A stretch of 5,415 bases of DNA from Desulfurococcales archaeon (GCA_027066265.1 JAMOOB010000491.1:1-5415), one strand, 5' to 3'. Positions 1 through 5,415 are shown, counted from the first letter of the stretch. Notes: generated by a model from the letters alone, not told the origin. Numbers and translations are program-made.

Positions 1-1437
1 TTTGTAGGGCCATATAATCACGACGTCGGGGTTCAGAGCCTTTACCTGCTCAACGTTGAGGCTGAAGGAGGAGCCGGGACTCGTTACGTTGACGATCCGT
101 GGATAGACGAGCTTCATGAATGGGTTTGTCTTGGCATACTTCGAAACCCCTACCAACCTATCTAGCGCATGGAAAGCTGCTAGCGTTCGGTACGTTATGA
201 GATCGACGATCCTCTCCACCCTTCTAGGGAGCTTCACGGTGTTGTTCAGAGGATCTACGATCTCCTTCCACCTCAGTGCGTAGGCTACGAATGCTTGTCT
301 AGGTACGAACACGCCGTAGAACTTGGTCAGTAGATACTCCGCATCCCTCCTCCAATCGATGTCCTTGAATATCCGTGGGTAGAGCATCTTCGCAATGTAC
401 TCCCTGCCAACGATGTTTCGCGGACCCCAATCCAGAACACCACCGATGTATCCGTAGGTAGGTACGGCGAAGATCCTACCCTCTCGATAAGCCTTGAGTA
501 CGTGCCACCTAGCATCCTTCTCGATAGCATCCAGAACCTTCTGAACCTTGCTAGGCGAAGCCGTTACGATGATAGCATCGGGATCCCAGCTAACCAACGT
601 CTCGAAATCTATCCTAGGCCAACGCTTGTCGGGGAAGTGCTGTAGCCCTAGGTTGATGGCTCCAACATCCTCGATTGCGCGACCCCACGAAGTGTTGGCG
701 TAGATCGTCAGCGCTCCACCCCTAAGAATGCTGGAGCCGCTAATCATCACGACGCGCAGCCTTTCATCGCTAGGAATCGTTTGAGCAAGCTTCTTCAGCT
801 CATCGTAGCGATCCTTCAGGAACTTGATGAGCTCGTTAGCGCGATCCTCGACTCCCAACGCCTTGCCGAGGAGCTGGATGGCGCGTATCTCATCATCGAA
901 GCTCTCGATGAATAGTCCAAGTACTGGGATACCGAGCTTCTCGATCTGTTCAGCGATCTGCTCAGCCTTACCGTAGCCGATGCTCATGACCACGAGATCG
1001 GGTTTCAACGAAGCTACGAGCTCCAGGTTTACACCGCTGAACGCGCTACCAACCACTGGCTTGCTACGAACCTCCTTGGGTAGGTACTGATCGTAAGCAA
1101 CGTACTTACCGATACCAACGATCGTATCCGCCTTCCCTAGAGCAACGACTACCTCAGCCCAACACGAATCCAGGACCACGATCCTTCGAGCAGGTTTCTC
1201 GAGAACTACGTGCTTACCACGGAAATCTACGAGCTCGATCCTAGCCGTAGACGTGGTTGCGGTAGGCAACGAAGTGCTTGCGAAGCTCGTGGATACCGTA
1301 GGCGTAGGCGTTGCGCTGACGATGCTCGTCGTAGTCGAGGAACCTTGCTTCGCGTACGGGACTTCGATGAGGAGCGCTGCAGCAATGCATAGAACCACGA
1401 CGATGATCGCTACGGGGATCAGTATCCTCTTCTCCAT
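1..1437 (-). CDS. Tandem-domain ABC transporter substrate-binding protein (FecB/BtuF class), partial, runs off left edge
   Basis: The frame is open from an ATG at 1437 to the left edge: 479 codons and no stop. It should capture a chelated metal or cobalamin-like ligand outside the cell and deliver it to an ABC importer; the ligand cannot be read from sequence. Residues 5-24 are one hydrophobic anchor with no proper lipobox. Residues 33-65 are a Ser/Thr/Pro stalk typical of archaeal surface binding proteins. Domain 1 spans about 69-380: ARRIVVLD (83-90), TIVGIG (105-110), LKPDLVVMS (144-152), then a long helix near 185-220 and a second lobe ending in AKMLYPRIF and FYGVF, as in COG0614 proteins. 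A second domain then begins near 393 (VERIVDL at 407-413, LVGVSKYA at 428-435, LNPDVVIIW at 468-476), so the gene encodes at least two binding domains. The start is supported by GGTG five bases upstream and a TATA-like box at 1475-1482. Permease and ATPase genes are not in the window. Confidence 0.9.
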   Translation of the reverse strand, partial: MEKRILIPVAIIVVVLCIAAALLIEVPYAKQGSSTTTSIVSATPTPTVSTSFASTSLPTATTSTARIELVDFRGKHVVLEKPARRIVVLDSCWAEVVVALGKADTIVGIGKYVAYDQYLPKEVRSKPVVGSAFSGVNLELVASLKPDLVVMSIGYGKAEQIAEQIEKLGIPVLGLFIESFDDEIRAIQLLGKALGVEDRANELIKFLKDRYDELKKLAQTIPSDERLRVVMISGSSILRGGALTIYANTSWGRAIEDVGAINLGLQHFPDKRWPRIDFETLVSWDPDAIIVTASPSKVQKVLDAIEKDARWHVLKAYREGRIFAVPTYGYIGGVLDWGPRNIVGREYIAKMLYPRIFKDIDWRRDAEYLLTKFYGVFVPRQAFVAYALRWKEIVDPLNNTVKLPRRVERIVDLITYRTLAAFHALDRLVGVSKYAKTNPFMKLVYPRIVNVTSPGSSFSLNVEQVKALNPDVVIIWPYK

Positions 1438-1474
1438 AGGTACACCCACCCTTGCTACGAGGTGCACCACACGC

Positions 1475-1482
1475 AATAAAAA
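1475..1482 (-). promoter_or_regulatory. TATA box of the substrate-binding protein gene
   Basis: On the minus strand the sequence reads TTTTTATT. It is centred about 42 bases upstream of the ATG at 1437. With usual archaeal spacing this places transcription start near 1452, giving a leader of about 15 bases that still contains the GGGTGGGTG ribosome binding site (1443-1451, minus). Assigned by position and A/T content, not by experiment. Confidence 0.5.
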
Positions 1483-1540
1483 CGCTTAGCCTTGGACATG
1501 ACCCGCTTCGCGACCATCGATGGATCGAGCCATGGTTTAC

Positions 1541-1548
1541 GCTTAATA
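1541..1548 (+). promoter_or_regulatory. Possible TATA box of gyaR
   Basis: The bases gcttaata form the only A/T-rich element at a suitable distance upstream of the gyaR ATG at 1581. Transcription would begin around 1567-1571, leaving a very short leader that just includes the GGAGGTGG site at 1569-1576. The match to the archaeal TATA consensus is weak. Confidence 0.35.
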
Positions 1549-1568
1549 CTTTGGCTAGAGCTATCCGT

Positions 1569-1576
1569 GGAGGTGG
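1569..1576 (+). promoter_or_regulatory. Strong ribosome binding site that fixes the gyaR start
   Basis: GGAGGTGG is a near-perfect complement of the archaeal 16S rRNA 3' end and sits four bases before the ATG at 1581. It decides for this start over the in-frame TTG at 1452, which would add 43 residues with no counterpart in the family. Confidence 0.85.
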
Positions 1577-1580
1577 TTCT

Positions 1581-2594
1581 ATGGCTAAGCCGAAGCTATT
1601 CATCACCCGGGAGCTCTTCGACGACGTGATCAAGAAACTCGAGCAGTACTACGATGTTGAGGTATGGGATCGCTACGAACAACCACCGTACGAAGTACTG
1701 CTCCAGAAGGCTAGGGAAGTAGATGCTTTGGTGAGTCTCCTCACCGATAGGATCGACTGCAACCTTCTTCAGCAAGCCAAGAAGCTTAGAATCGTTGCTC
1801 AGTACGCCGTAGGCTTCGATAACATCGATGTGGAGTGCGCTACGAGGCTAGGGATATACGTAACCAACACCCCCGGCGTGTTGACGGAAGCCGTAGCCGA
1901 ACTCACGTGGGCACTCATACTAGCCGTTGCTAGGAGGATCGTTGAAGCCGACCACTTCGTTAGATGGGGCGAGTGGTACCGTACCAAGACGGGTTGGCAC
2001 CCCAAGATGATGCTAGGGATGGAGCTCCGAGGCAAGACTCTGGGAATCGTTGGTCTGGGAAGGATCGGTTCGAGAGTTGCCGAGATAGCCGTCAAGGGCT
2101 TCGGGATGAAGGTGATCTACTACGATGTTAAGCGTAGAGAAGATCTAGAGAAAGAGCTTGGGATCGAGTACCGCGACCTAGATCAGCTACTTCAGGAAGC
2201 AGACATCGTATCGATACACGTACCCCTCACCAAGGAGACGTACCACCTAATCAACGAAGAGAGGCTTAGGAAGATGAAGCGGAGCGCGATACTCATCAAC
2301 ACCGCTAGGGGTAAGGTCGTGGATACCGAAGCCTTGGTCAAGGCGTTGAGAGAGGGTTGGATAGCAGGTGCTGGTCTAGACGTATTCGAGGAAGAGCCTT
2401 TACCACCCAACCACCCGCTAACAGCGTTCAAGAACGTCGTGCTCGTTCCACACATAGGTAGCGCAACCTACGAAACGAGGCACGCCATGGCTGAGCTCGT
2501 AGCTGAGAACCTCATAGCGTTCTACGAAGGTAGAGTACCTCCGAACCTCGTCAATCCAGAGGTCGTCAAGGTTAGACCACCCGGCTTCAAGTAG
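1581..2594 (+). CDS. gyaR: Glyoxylate reductase (D-2-hydroxyacid dehydrogenase family)
   Basis: The 337-residue product should reduce glyoxylate to glycolate with NAD(P)H in the cytoplasm (EC 1.1.1.26), possibly also hydroxypyruvate. From memory it closely follows Thermococcales GyaR: the N-terminal KPKLFITRE, YAVGFDNIDV (75-84), TNTPGVLTEA (95-104), and a C-terminus ending in VVKVRPPGF. The Rossmann motif GLGRIG is at 158-163. The catalytic triad is intact: Arg243 in NTARGK, Glu272 in DVFEEEP, and His291 in PHIGSAT. Length matches the family (about 331-337). Asp182 follows the second Rossmann strand, where I recall a Ser-Arg-Thr-Arg run in Thermococcales enzymes; Asp there usually favours NADH. 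The start is the ATG four bases after GGAGGTGG. The gene appears monocistronic, with a separate promoter for the next gene 25 bases after its stop. Relatives such as hydroxypyruvate or phosphoglycerate dehydrogenase are less likely, since no C-terminal ACT domain is present. Confidence 0.95.
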   Translation: MAKPKLFITRELFDDVIKKLEQYYDVEVWDRYEQPPYEVLLQKAREVDALVSLLTDRIDCNLLQQAKKLRIVAQYAVGFDNIDVECATRLGIYVTNTPGVLTEAVAELTWALILAVARRIVEADHFVRWGEWYRTKTGWHPKMMLGMELRGKTLGIVGLGRIGSRVAEIAVKGFGMKVIYYDVKRREDLEKELGIEYRDLDQLLQEADIVSIHVPLTKETYHLINEERLRKMKRSAILINTARGKVVDTEALVKALREGWIAGAGLDVFEEEPLPPNHPLTAFKNVVLVPHIGSATYETRHAMAELVAENLIAFYEGRVPPNLVNPEVVKVRPPGFK

Positions 2595-2605
2595 TTTCGA
2601 AGCCG
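2582..2605 (+). other. Stem-loop straddling the gyaR stop codon
   Basis: CGGCTTC (2582-2588) and GAAGCCG (2599-2605) are perfect 7-bp inverted arms around a 10-base loop that contains the TAG stop; two more A-T pairs form if one C is bulged. It may protect the mRNA 3' end or mark transcript processing. It is not a classic intrinsic terminator, as the nearest T-run (2621-2623) belongs to the next promoter. The arms share the GCTTC/GAAGC word with the repeats at 2642-2679. Confidence 0.35.
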
Positions 2606-2610
2606 ATCAC

Positions 2611-2626
2611 CCGAAACCCTTTTATC
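2611..2626 (+). promoter_or_regulatory. BRE and TATA box of the ATPase gene
   Basis: A purine-rich CGAAA (2612-2616), resembling the TFB-recognition element, is followed directly by CTTTTATC (2619-2626), a good archaeal TATA box. It predicts transcription start at about 2647-2652, inside the first of the two tandem repeats, and a leader of about 30 bases before the GTG at 2680. Confidence 0.6.
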
Positions 2627-2641
2627 AATCCTTCCAAGACT

Positions 2642-2679
2642 GCTTCTGGGGGTAGAAGCGGCTTCTAGGGGTAGAAGTC
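2642..2679 (+). repeat. Two tandem 19-bp repeats, each an inverted repeat, in the leader of the ATPase gene
   Basis: Unit 1 (2642-2660) and unit 2 (2661-2679) match at 16 of 19 positions, differing at the seventh base and the last two. Each unit is GCTTCT, a G-rich six-base centre, then AGAAG, so each can form a 6-bp hairpin with GGGG in its loop (unit 2 with one G-T pair). The junction is also palindromic: TAGAAGC (2653-2659) and GCTTCTA (2661-2667) around one base. Unit 2 ends exactly at the GTG start, and its AGGGGT (2667-2672) is the only ribosome-binding-site candidate, seven bases before the start. Both units lie downstream of the TATA box, spanning the predicted transcription start. 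They could be operators for a dimeric regulator or RNA hairpins controlling translation. Confidence 0.8.
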
Positions 2680-3816
2680 GTGCCGCTCTTCGATCCTGGA
2701 CCCAAGGCTAGGAGAGAGGATCTGTACGATAGGGAACGAGAGCTGGAGACGCTGATCAACGCTGTGGAGAAGTGCGAACCGTTGATACTCTTGCTAGGTC
2801 CTCGAAGGTGTGGAAAGACATCGCTTCTACAGGTAGCTTTGAACGAGTGTAGGGTTCCGAACATCGTTCTCGATTGCCGTGTCTTCGAAGAGCGTATCCA
2901 TATCCGCTACGCCGATCTGATGAAGGTTCTCGAGAAGAAGTTGAACGAGTTTGCGAAACCCTTCAACAGAGTACTGGAATTCCTTAGACGTGTCAGAGGG
3001 ATCAGGATCCTTGGCTCGGGCATCGAGTTCGAGACTTATAGCGTTAGGAACGTATCGTTGACGGAGATCTTCGAAGCGTTGAGTAGGTGGGCCGAAGACG
3101 AAGGTAGGTGCCTAGTCATAGCGTTCGACGAAGCTCAGGAGCTTTCCAAGCTTAGGGGAGCAACGATCTTGCCAACGATTGCCTACGCCTACGACTACCT
3201 TAGGAACCTATCCTTCGTCTTCACGGGTTCGATGATGGGTCTACTCTACCGGTTTCTCAAGCTCGACGATCCTAGATCGCCGCTCTACGGAAGAGGTTTC
3301 GTCGAGGTTAGGCTAGCTCCGTTCCCTAGAGAGCAAGCCGTGGACTTCCTCATCAAGGGGTTCAGAGAGCATGGGGTAGAGCCACCCATCGAAGTACTCG
3401 AGTACGCCGTGGATCGACTCGATGGCGTTCCCGGATGGTTGACGCTCTTCGGATACACGGCTCTGAACCGTGGTCGCATAGATAGGGAGATCGTCGACGA
3501 GGTTCTCGAGATCGCTAGCGGAATGGTTCTCGAAGAGCTGAAGCATTTCCTCGAACCTAGGTACCAAGCAGCGAAGAGATACCTAGCGATTCTACGAGCT
3601 GTTGCACAGGGTTTCGATACGTGGTCGAAGATCAAGAAGTTCCTCGAGGTCGAGGAAGGTTCGAAGGTAAGCGATTCCGATCTCTACCTACTGCTAAAGA
3701 ACTTGCTCGATGCATCGATTCTCCGCAAGGAGGACAACGAGTATAGGATCGCGGATCCAGTCCTCGCCTACGCCATCCTTAGAAAAACTATTCGCCTCGA
3801 TAAAGAGTTGAGCTAG
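2680..3816 (+). CDS. Archaeal AAA+/STAND-like ATPase (SSO1545 type, Arch_ATPase, PF01637)
   Basis: The 378-residue cytoplasmic protein is a P-loop ATPase of a family much expanded in crenarchaea, with no settled function. The N-terminal signature is present: LFDPGPKARREDLYDRE at 3-19. Walker A is GPRRCGKTS (40-48, Lys46), Walker B is LVIAFDEAQEL (145-155, Asp150 and Glu151), and the sensor-1-like FTGS is at 181-184. DDPRSPLYGRGF (196-207) and the DGVPGWL lid motif (248-254) are typical. The C-terminal 300-370 is a winged-helix fold ending in the family motif YRIADPVLAYAI, suggesting nucleic-acid or protein binding. Length is usual and all key residues are present, so it should be active. The GTG start is chosen because the family N-terminus follows it at once and the leader repeats end just before it. 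It has its own promoter and converges with the next gene, with 6 bp between stops. Confidence 0.93.
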   Translation: MPLFDPGPKARREDLYDRERELETLINAVEKCEPLILLLGPRRCGKTSLLQVALNECRVPNIVLDCRVFEERIHIRYADLMKVLEKKLNEFAKPFNRVLEFLRRVRGIRILGSGIEFETYSVRNVSLTEIFEALSRWAEDEGRCLVIAFDEAQELSKLRGATILPTIAYAYDYLRNLSFVFTGSMMGLLYRFLKLDDPRSPLYGRGFVEVRLAPFPREQAVDFLIKGFREHGVEPPIEVLEYAVDRLDGVPGWLTLFGYTALNRGRIDREIVDEVLEIASGMVLEELKHFLEPRYQAAKRYLAILRAVAQGFDTWSKIKKFLEVEEGSKVSDSDLYLLLKNLLDASILRKEDNEYRIADPVLAYAILRKTIRLDKELS

Positions 3817-3822
3817 CTATCG

Positions 3823-4281
3823 CTACGAACTCGATCTCCTAGCGCTCTCGATCTCCATCCTAACGCTGTCCCTAAGCTTCTCGAGCTCCTTCGCAAACTC
3901 CTCTTCGCAACTCTTCAAGGTTTCCAGGATCCTAGCAATGTACTCGTTCTCTACCGAACCCTTGAGCATGTCTAGGAGCTTCGGAAGCTCGTTCTGGTAC
4001 GAAAGGATTTCCTCGAGCTTGGTTAGGAGACGTTCAAGCTCCTCCACATCCTTGACCTCAGCGCCTAGGGAAGGTAGCTGGATCGCGGATATCGTTTCGA
4101 TTCTCTCCAGAGCTCTGACGATGCTTCGAAGCGCTTCGACCATCGCTATCTTGGACACGGCGAGACCAGCTATGCTCGACGCTATCGATGGTACGCGACA
4201 CTTCTTCCTAAGAGCGCTTAGCTCGCTCAGTATCTTCTCCTCGTACTCTCTTACGAATCTAGCGATCTCAACCCTAGCCAT
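3823..4281 (-). CDS. Hypothetical helical/coiled-coil protein, 152 residues
   Basis: I do not recognise this protein. It is almost wholly alpha-helical and highly charged, rich in Glu, Lys, Arg and Leu. Residues 1-27 and 45-65 form amphipathic helices; 78-95 and 112-147 have coiled-coil spacing (for example EELERLLTKLEEIL and EEEFAKELEKLRDSV). A Pro-containing break lies near 68-75. Cysteines are at 28 and 125. There is no signal peptide, membrane segment or metal motif, so it is probably cytoplasmic and oligomeric. The ATG at 4281 has GGTGAG five bases upstream and a TATA box at the right distance. The opposite-strand frame over the same bases translates to a Ser/Arg-rich sequence and is rejected. 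The gene lies tail to tail with the ATPase; that pairing alone does not show a shared function. Confidence 0.75.
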   Translation of the reverse strand: MARVEIARFVREYEEKILSELSALRKKCRVPSIASSIAGLAVSKIAMVEALRSIVRALERIETISAIQLPSLGAEVKDVEELERLLTKLEEILSYQNELPKLLDMLKGSVENEYIARILETLKSCEEEFAKELEKLRDSVRMEIESARRSSS

Positions 4282-4329
4282 CTGTACTCACCTACTAAGC
4301 GAGTAGATCCTTACCAAACCTATAAACCC
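4282..4329 (-). promoter_or_regulatory. Promoter and ribosome binding site of the 152-residue protein gene
   Basis: Reading the minus strand, a TATA box GTTTATAGG (4319-4327) begins just after the stop of the upstream 123-residue gene. Transcription should begin near 4298, giving a leader of about 17 bases that includes GGTGAG (4287-4292), five bases before the ATG. This indicates that the gene can be transcribed apart from the pantoate kinase operon, though read-through remains possible. Confidence 0.55.
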
Positions 4330-4701
4330 TTACCTAAGGTACTCGACGTTGCGAAGCCTAAGCATACCCATGCTCAACGCTATCTCGACCAACCACGAAG
4401 CTAGCTGCTTAGCAACCTCCCGAACCGCGAGAACCTCGTCGCGGTAACCGTACAGCTCCTCGAACGCTAGCGTAGCAGCTTCCCTATCCACGCGCTCCAT
4501 GAAGCGCTGCGCAAGTATGTTCAGCAACTCGTAGAGATTCCTAGCGCTCCCACTCTCGACGAGTCTCGAGAGGTAGTCTAGATCCTCCCTCGTTGGGTAG
4601 GAAACCGTTGGATCCCTACCCAGCTCCCTAACCTTCTCTATGTACTTCGACAACAGCTGGTAGCTACCACCAACGATTCCGCTAGCCATGAACAGCGTCA
4701 A
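4330..4701 (-). CDS. Hypothetical protein, 123 residues, coupled to pantoate kinase
   Basis: I do not recognise the family. The protein is predicted mostly helical, with a Gly-rich N-terminus (IVGGSYQLL, 9-17), a loop with prolines (31-37), and helices at about 38-50, 54-70, 72-85 and 87-112; there is no membrane segment or clear catalytic motif. The start is a TTG at 4701 whose bases overlap the TGA stop of the pantoate kinase as TTGA. GGTGG at 4709-4713 lies seven bases before it. An ATG at 4689 (119 residues) is possible but would sit 19 bases from that site. The overlap suggests coupled translation, and hence perhaps a role near CoA synthesis or a subunit-like partner of the kinase. It is far too short, and unlike, the archaeal phosphopantothenate synthetase that would be the expected pathway neighbour. 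Confidence 0.75.
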   Translation of the reverse strand: MTLFMASGIVGGSYQLLSKYIEKVRELGRDPTVSYPTREDLDYLSRLVESGSARNLYELLNILAQRFMERVDREAATLAFEELYGYRDEVLAVREVAKQLASWLVEIALSMGMLRLRNVEYLR

Positions 4702-5415
4702 AGCTCGACCACCACACCCCTATAACCAACCCAGTCTATCGAGGGTTTGAACCCTAGACACCGCTCGAGAACCGAAGCGATCTCGCTACACGTACTGGGC
4801 TCGACAACGATTACGAGAAGAGCTTTCTTCACGAAGTACCCCAGGACGTCGCCTCGAGCAAGGTACCTACCGAGAGCGTTCCTAAGAGCATCGTCCAGCT
4901 CCTTCGTAAGGAAACCGAGCTCTCTCGAGTATCGATGAGCTAGCTCGAGGAAGGTATCGATCCCTGGTCTCGATAGAAACTCTTCGTATAGCCTACGCCC
5001 AGCCACAGTCATGCGGTTCCACAGACTTCGAAGCATGTCTACCGTGCTCCACCTACGTAGGACCACCGTAACGATGCAGTACCTACGGATAGGATACGCA
5101 TCGACTCTACCTCTACACGGAGCACCGGGCTCGGTACGAACCACTAGACCACCACCGTAGAACTCGGCAATCACGTCCCCGAGACCCGTACCCATCGCAA
5201 CCTCCGCGATGTGAGCAGCTTCACCAGCTCGACACAGCGAACCTAAACCACGATCGATCTCTAGAGCTACGGCTACGGCTAGGGTACGTGCAGCGCTAGC
5301 TCCGTAACCTTCGCCGAGCCCATGGGCTTCCCGAAGATGGTAGCCTTCGAGAACATCGCTACGTACTCCGTAGATCGATGCAGCGATACGACTCGTAGGA
5401 TCGAGCTCTACGCAC
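4698..5415 (-). CDS. Pantoate kinase (PoK, GHMP superfamily), N-terminus beyond right edge
   Basis: The frame is open from the TGA at 4698-4700 to the right edge, giving 238 visible residues; the methionine at 5195 is internal. It should phosphorylate (R)-pantoate with ATP to 4-phosphopantoate, which archaea join to beta-alanine in CoA synthesis, in place of the bacterial pantothenate synthetase/kinase order. Counting from the edge, the GHMP ATP-binding motif is GLGEGYGASAA (32-42), followed by AAHIAEVAMGTGLGDVIAEF (66-85) and the Gly-rich GGGLVVRTEPGAP (87-99), all typical of COG1829. The C-terminal half is helical, then VKKALLVIVVEP, a poor match to the Gly-containing GHMP motif 3. The missing N-terminus (perhaps 50-70 residues) would hold motif 1. 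Coupled downstream to the 123-residue protein by a TTGA overlap. A different GHMP kinase is possible but less likely, given the TGLGDV segment. Confidence 0.85.
   Translation of the reverse strand, partial: CVELDPTSRIAASIYGVRSDVLEGYHLREAHGLGEGYGASAARTLAVAVALEIDRGLGSLCRAGEAAHIAEVAMGTGLGDVIAEFYGGGLVVRTEPGAPCRGRVDAYPIRRYCIVTVVLRRWSTVDMLRSLWNRMTVAGRRLYEEFLSRPGIDTFLELAHRYSRELGFLTKELDDALRNALGRYLARGDVLGYFVKKALLVIVVEPSTCSEIASVLERCLGFKPSIDWVGYRGVVVEL

Larger units (their letters stand above)
1438..1580. promoter_or_regulatory. Divergent intergenic promoter region between the binding protein and gyaR
   Basis: This 143-bp region lies between two divergent starts and contains both promoters. The two TATA-like elements (1475-1482 on minus, 1541-1548 on plus) are about 60 bp apart. 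Between and around them are short perfect palindromes: GGTGCACC (1461-1468), TCGCGA (1508-1513), CCATCGATGG (1514-1523) and CCATGG (1530-1535). Their clustering suggests operators, but no regulator can be named. The gyaR frame stays open leftwards to a TTG at 1452, but translation from there would read through this promoter region and is unlikely. Confidence 0.6.

Noticed and set aside
880..900. C-box-like ATGATGA on the minus strand, possible C/D sRNA
   Set aside because: It lies within the binding-protein coding region (codons for Asp-Asp-Glu) and no matching D box is found at a suitable distance.
1452..1580. In-frame extension of gyaR to a TTG at 1452
   Set aside because: It crosses the divergent promoter region, adds residues unlike the family, and the ATG at 1581 has a near-perfect ribosome binding site.
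1241..1633. 130-residue open frame on the minus strand
   Set aside because: It overlaps the start of gyaR and the N-terminus of the binding protein in other frames, and its composition (Arg/Ser/His-rich) is not protein-like.
3285..3635. Two minus-strand frames (116 and 84 residues) inside the ATPase gene
   Set aside because: The plus-strand ATPase is confidently identified by its motifs over the same bases; these are complements of its codons.
3938..4306. 122-residue open frame on the plus strand
   Set aside because: Its Ser-rich translation is the complement of the Leu/Glu/Arg-rich helical gene on the minus strand, which has a promoter and ribosome binding site.
5193..5195. ATG at 5195 as the start of the right-hand gene
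   Set aside because: The frame stays open to the edge, and the GHMP ATP-binding motif lies upstream of this methionine, so it is internal.
1..5415. CRISPR array, tRNA, rRNA or insertion sequence
   Set aside because: No regularly spaced direct repeats beyond the two adjacent 19-bp units, no tRNA-like T-loop with matching stems, and no transposase motifs or terminal repeats were seen.

Overview
The window looks like chromosomal DNA from a thermophilic archaeon, most likely a crenarchaeote (Thermoproteota). The evidence is a gyaR glyoxylate reductase very like the Thermococcales enzymes as I remember them, a pantoate kinase of the archaea-specific CoA pathway, an archaeal SSO1545-type ATPase, a substrate-binding protein with a Ser/Thr-rich stalk, TATA-box promoters about 40 bp ahead of starts, and GGAGGTG/GGTGA ribosome binding sites. 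I cannot place it to genus. It is tightly packed, with no RNA gene, CRISPR array or insertion sequence visible.

Layout. 1-1437 (minus) is the N-terminal part of a large membrane-anchored binding protein of the iron-siderophore/cobalamin (FecB/BtuF) class. It runs off the left edge and carries one whole binding domain plus the beginning of a second. 1438-1580 is a divergent promoter region rich in short palindromes. 1581-2594 (plus) is gyaR. 2595-2679 holds a good TATA box followed by two tandem 19-bp repeat units, each an inverted repeat, ending directly at the GTG start of an archaeal ATPase (2680-3816, plus). That gene converges, with only 6 bp between stops, on a helical 152-residue protein of unknown function (3823-4281, minus) that has its own promoter at 4282-4329. 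Further right on the minus strand are a 123-residue unknown protein (4330-4701) and the pantoate kinase (4698 to the right edge), translationally coupled by a TTGA overlap.

How the genes relate. The pantoate kinase and the 123-residue protein form an operon; the kinase makes 4-phosphopantoate for CoA. gyaR is a stand-alone 2-oxoacid reductase sharing a divergent regulatory region with the binding protein, whose permease and ATPase should lie beyond the left edge. The SSO1545-type ATPase has no known partner here. No defence or mobile system is evident. The points most worth a second look are the tandem binding-domain architecture and the repeat/hairpin leader of the ATPase gene.
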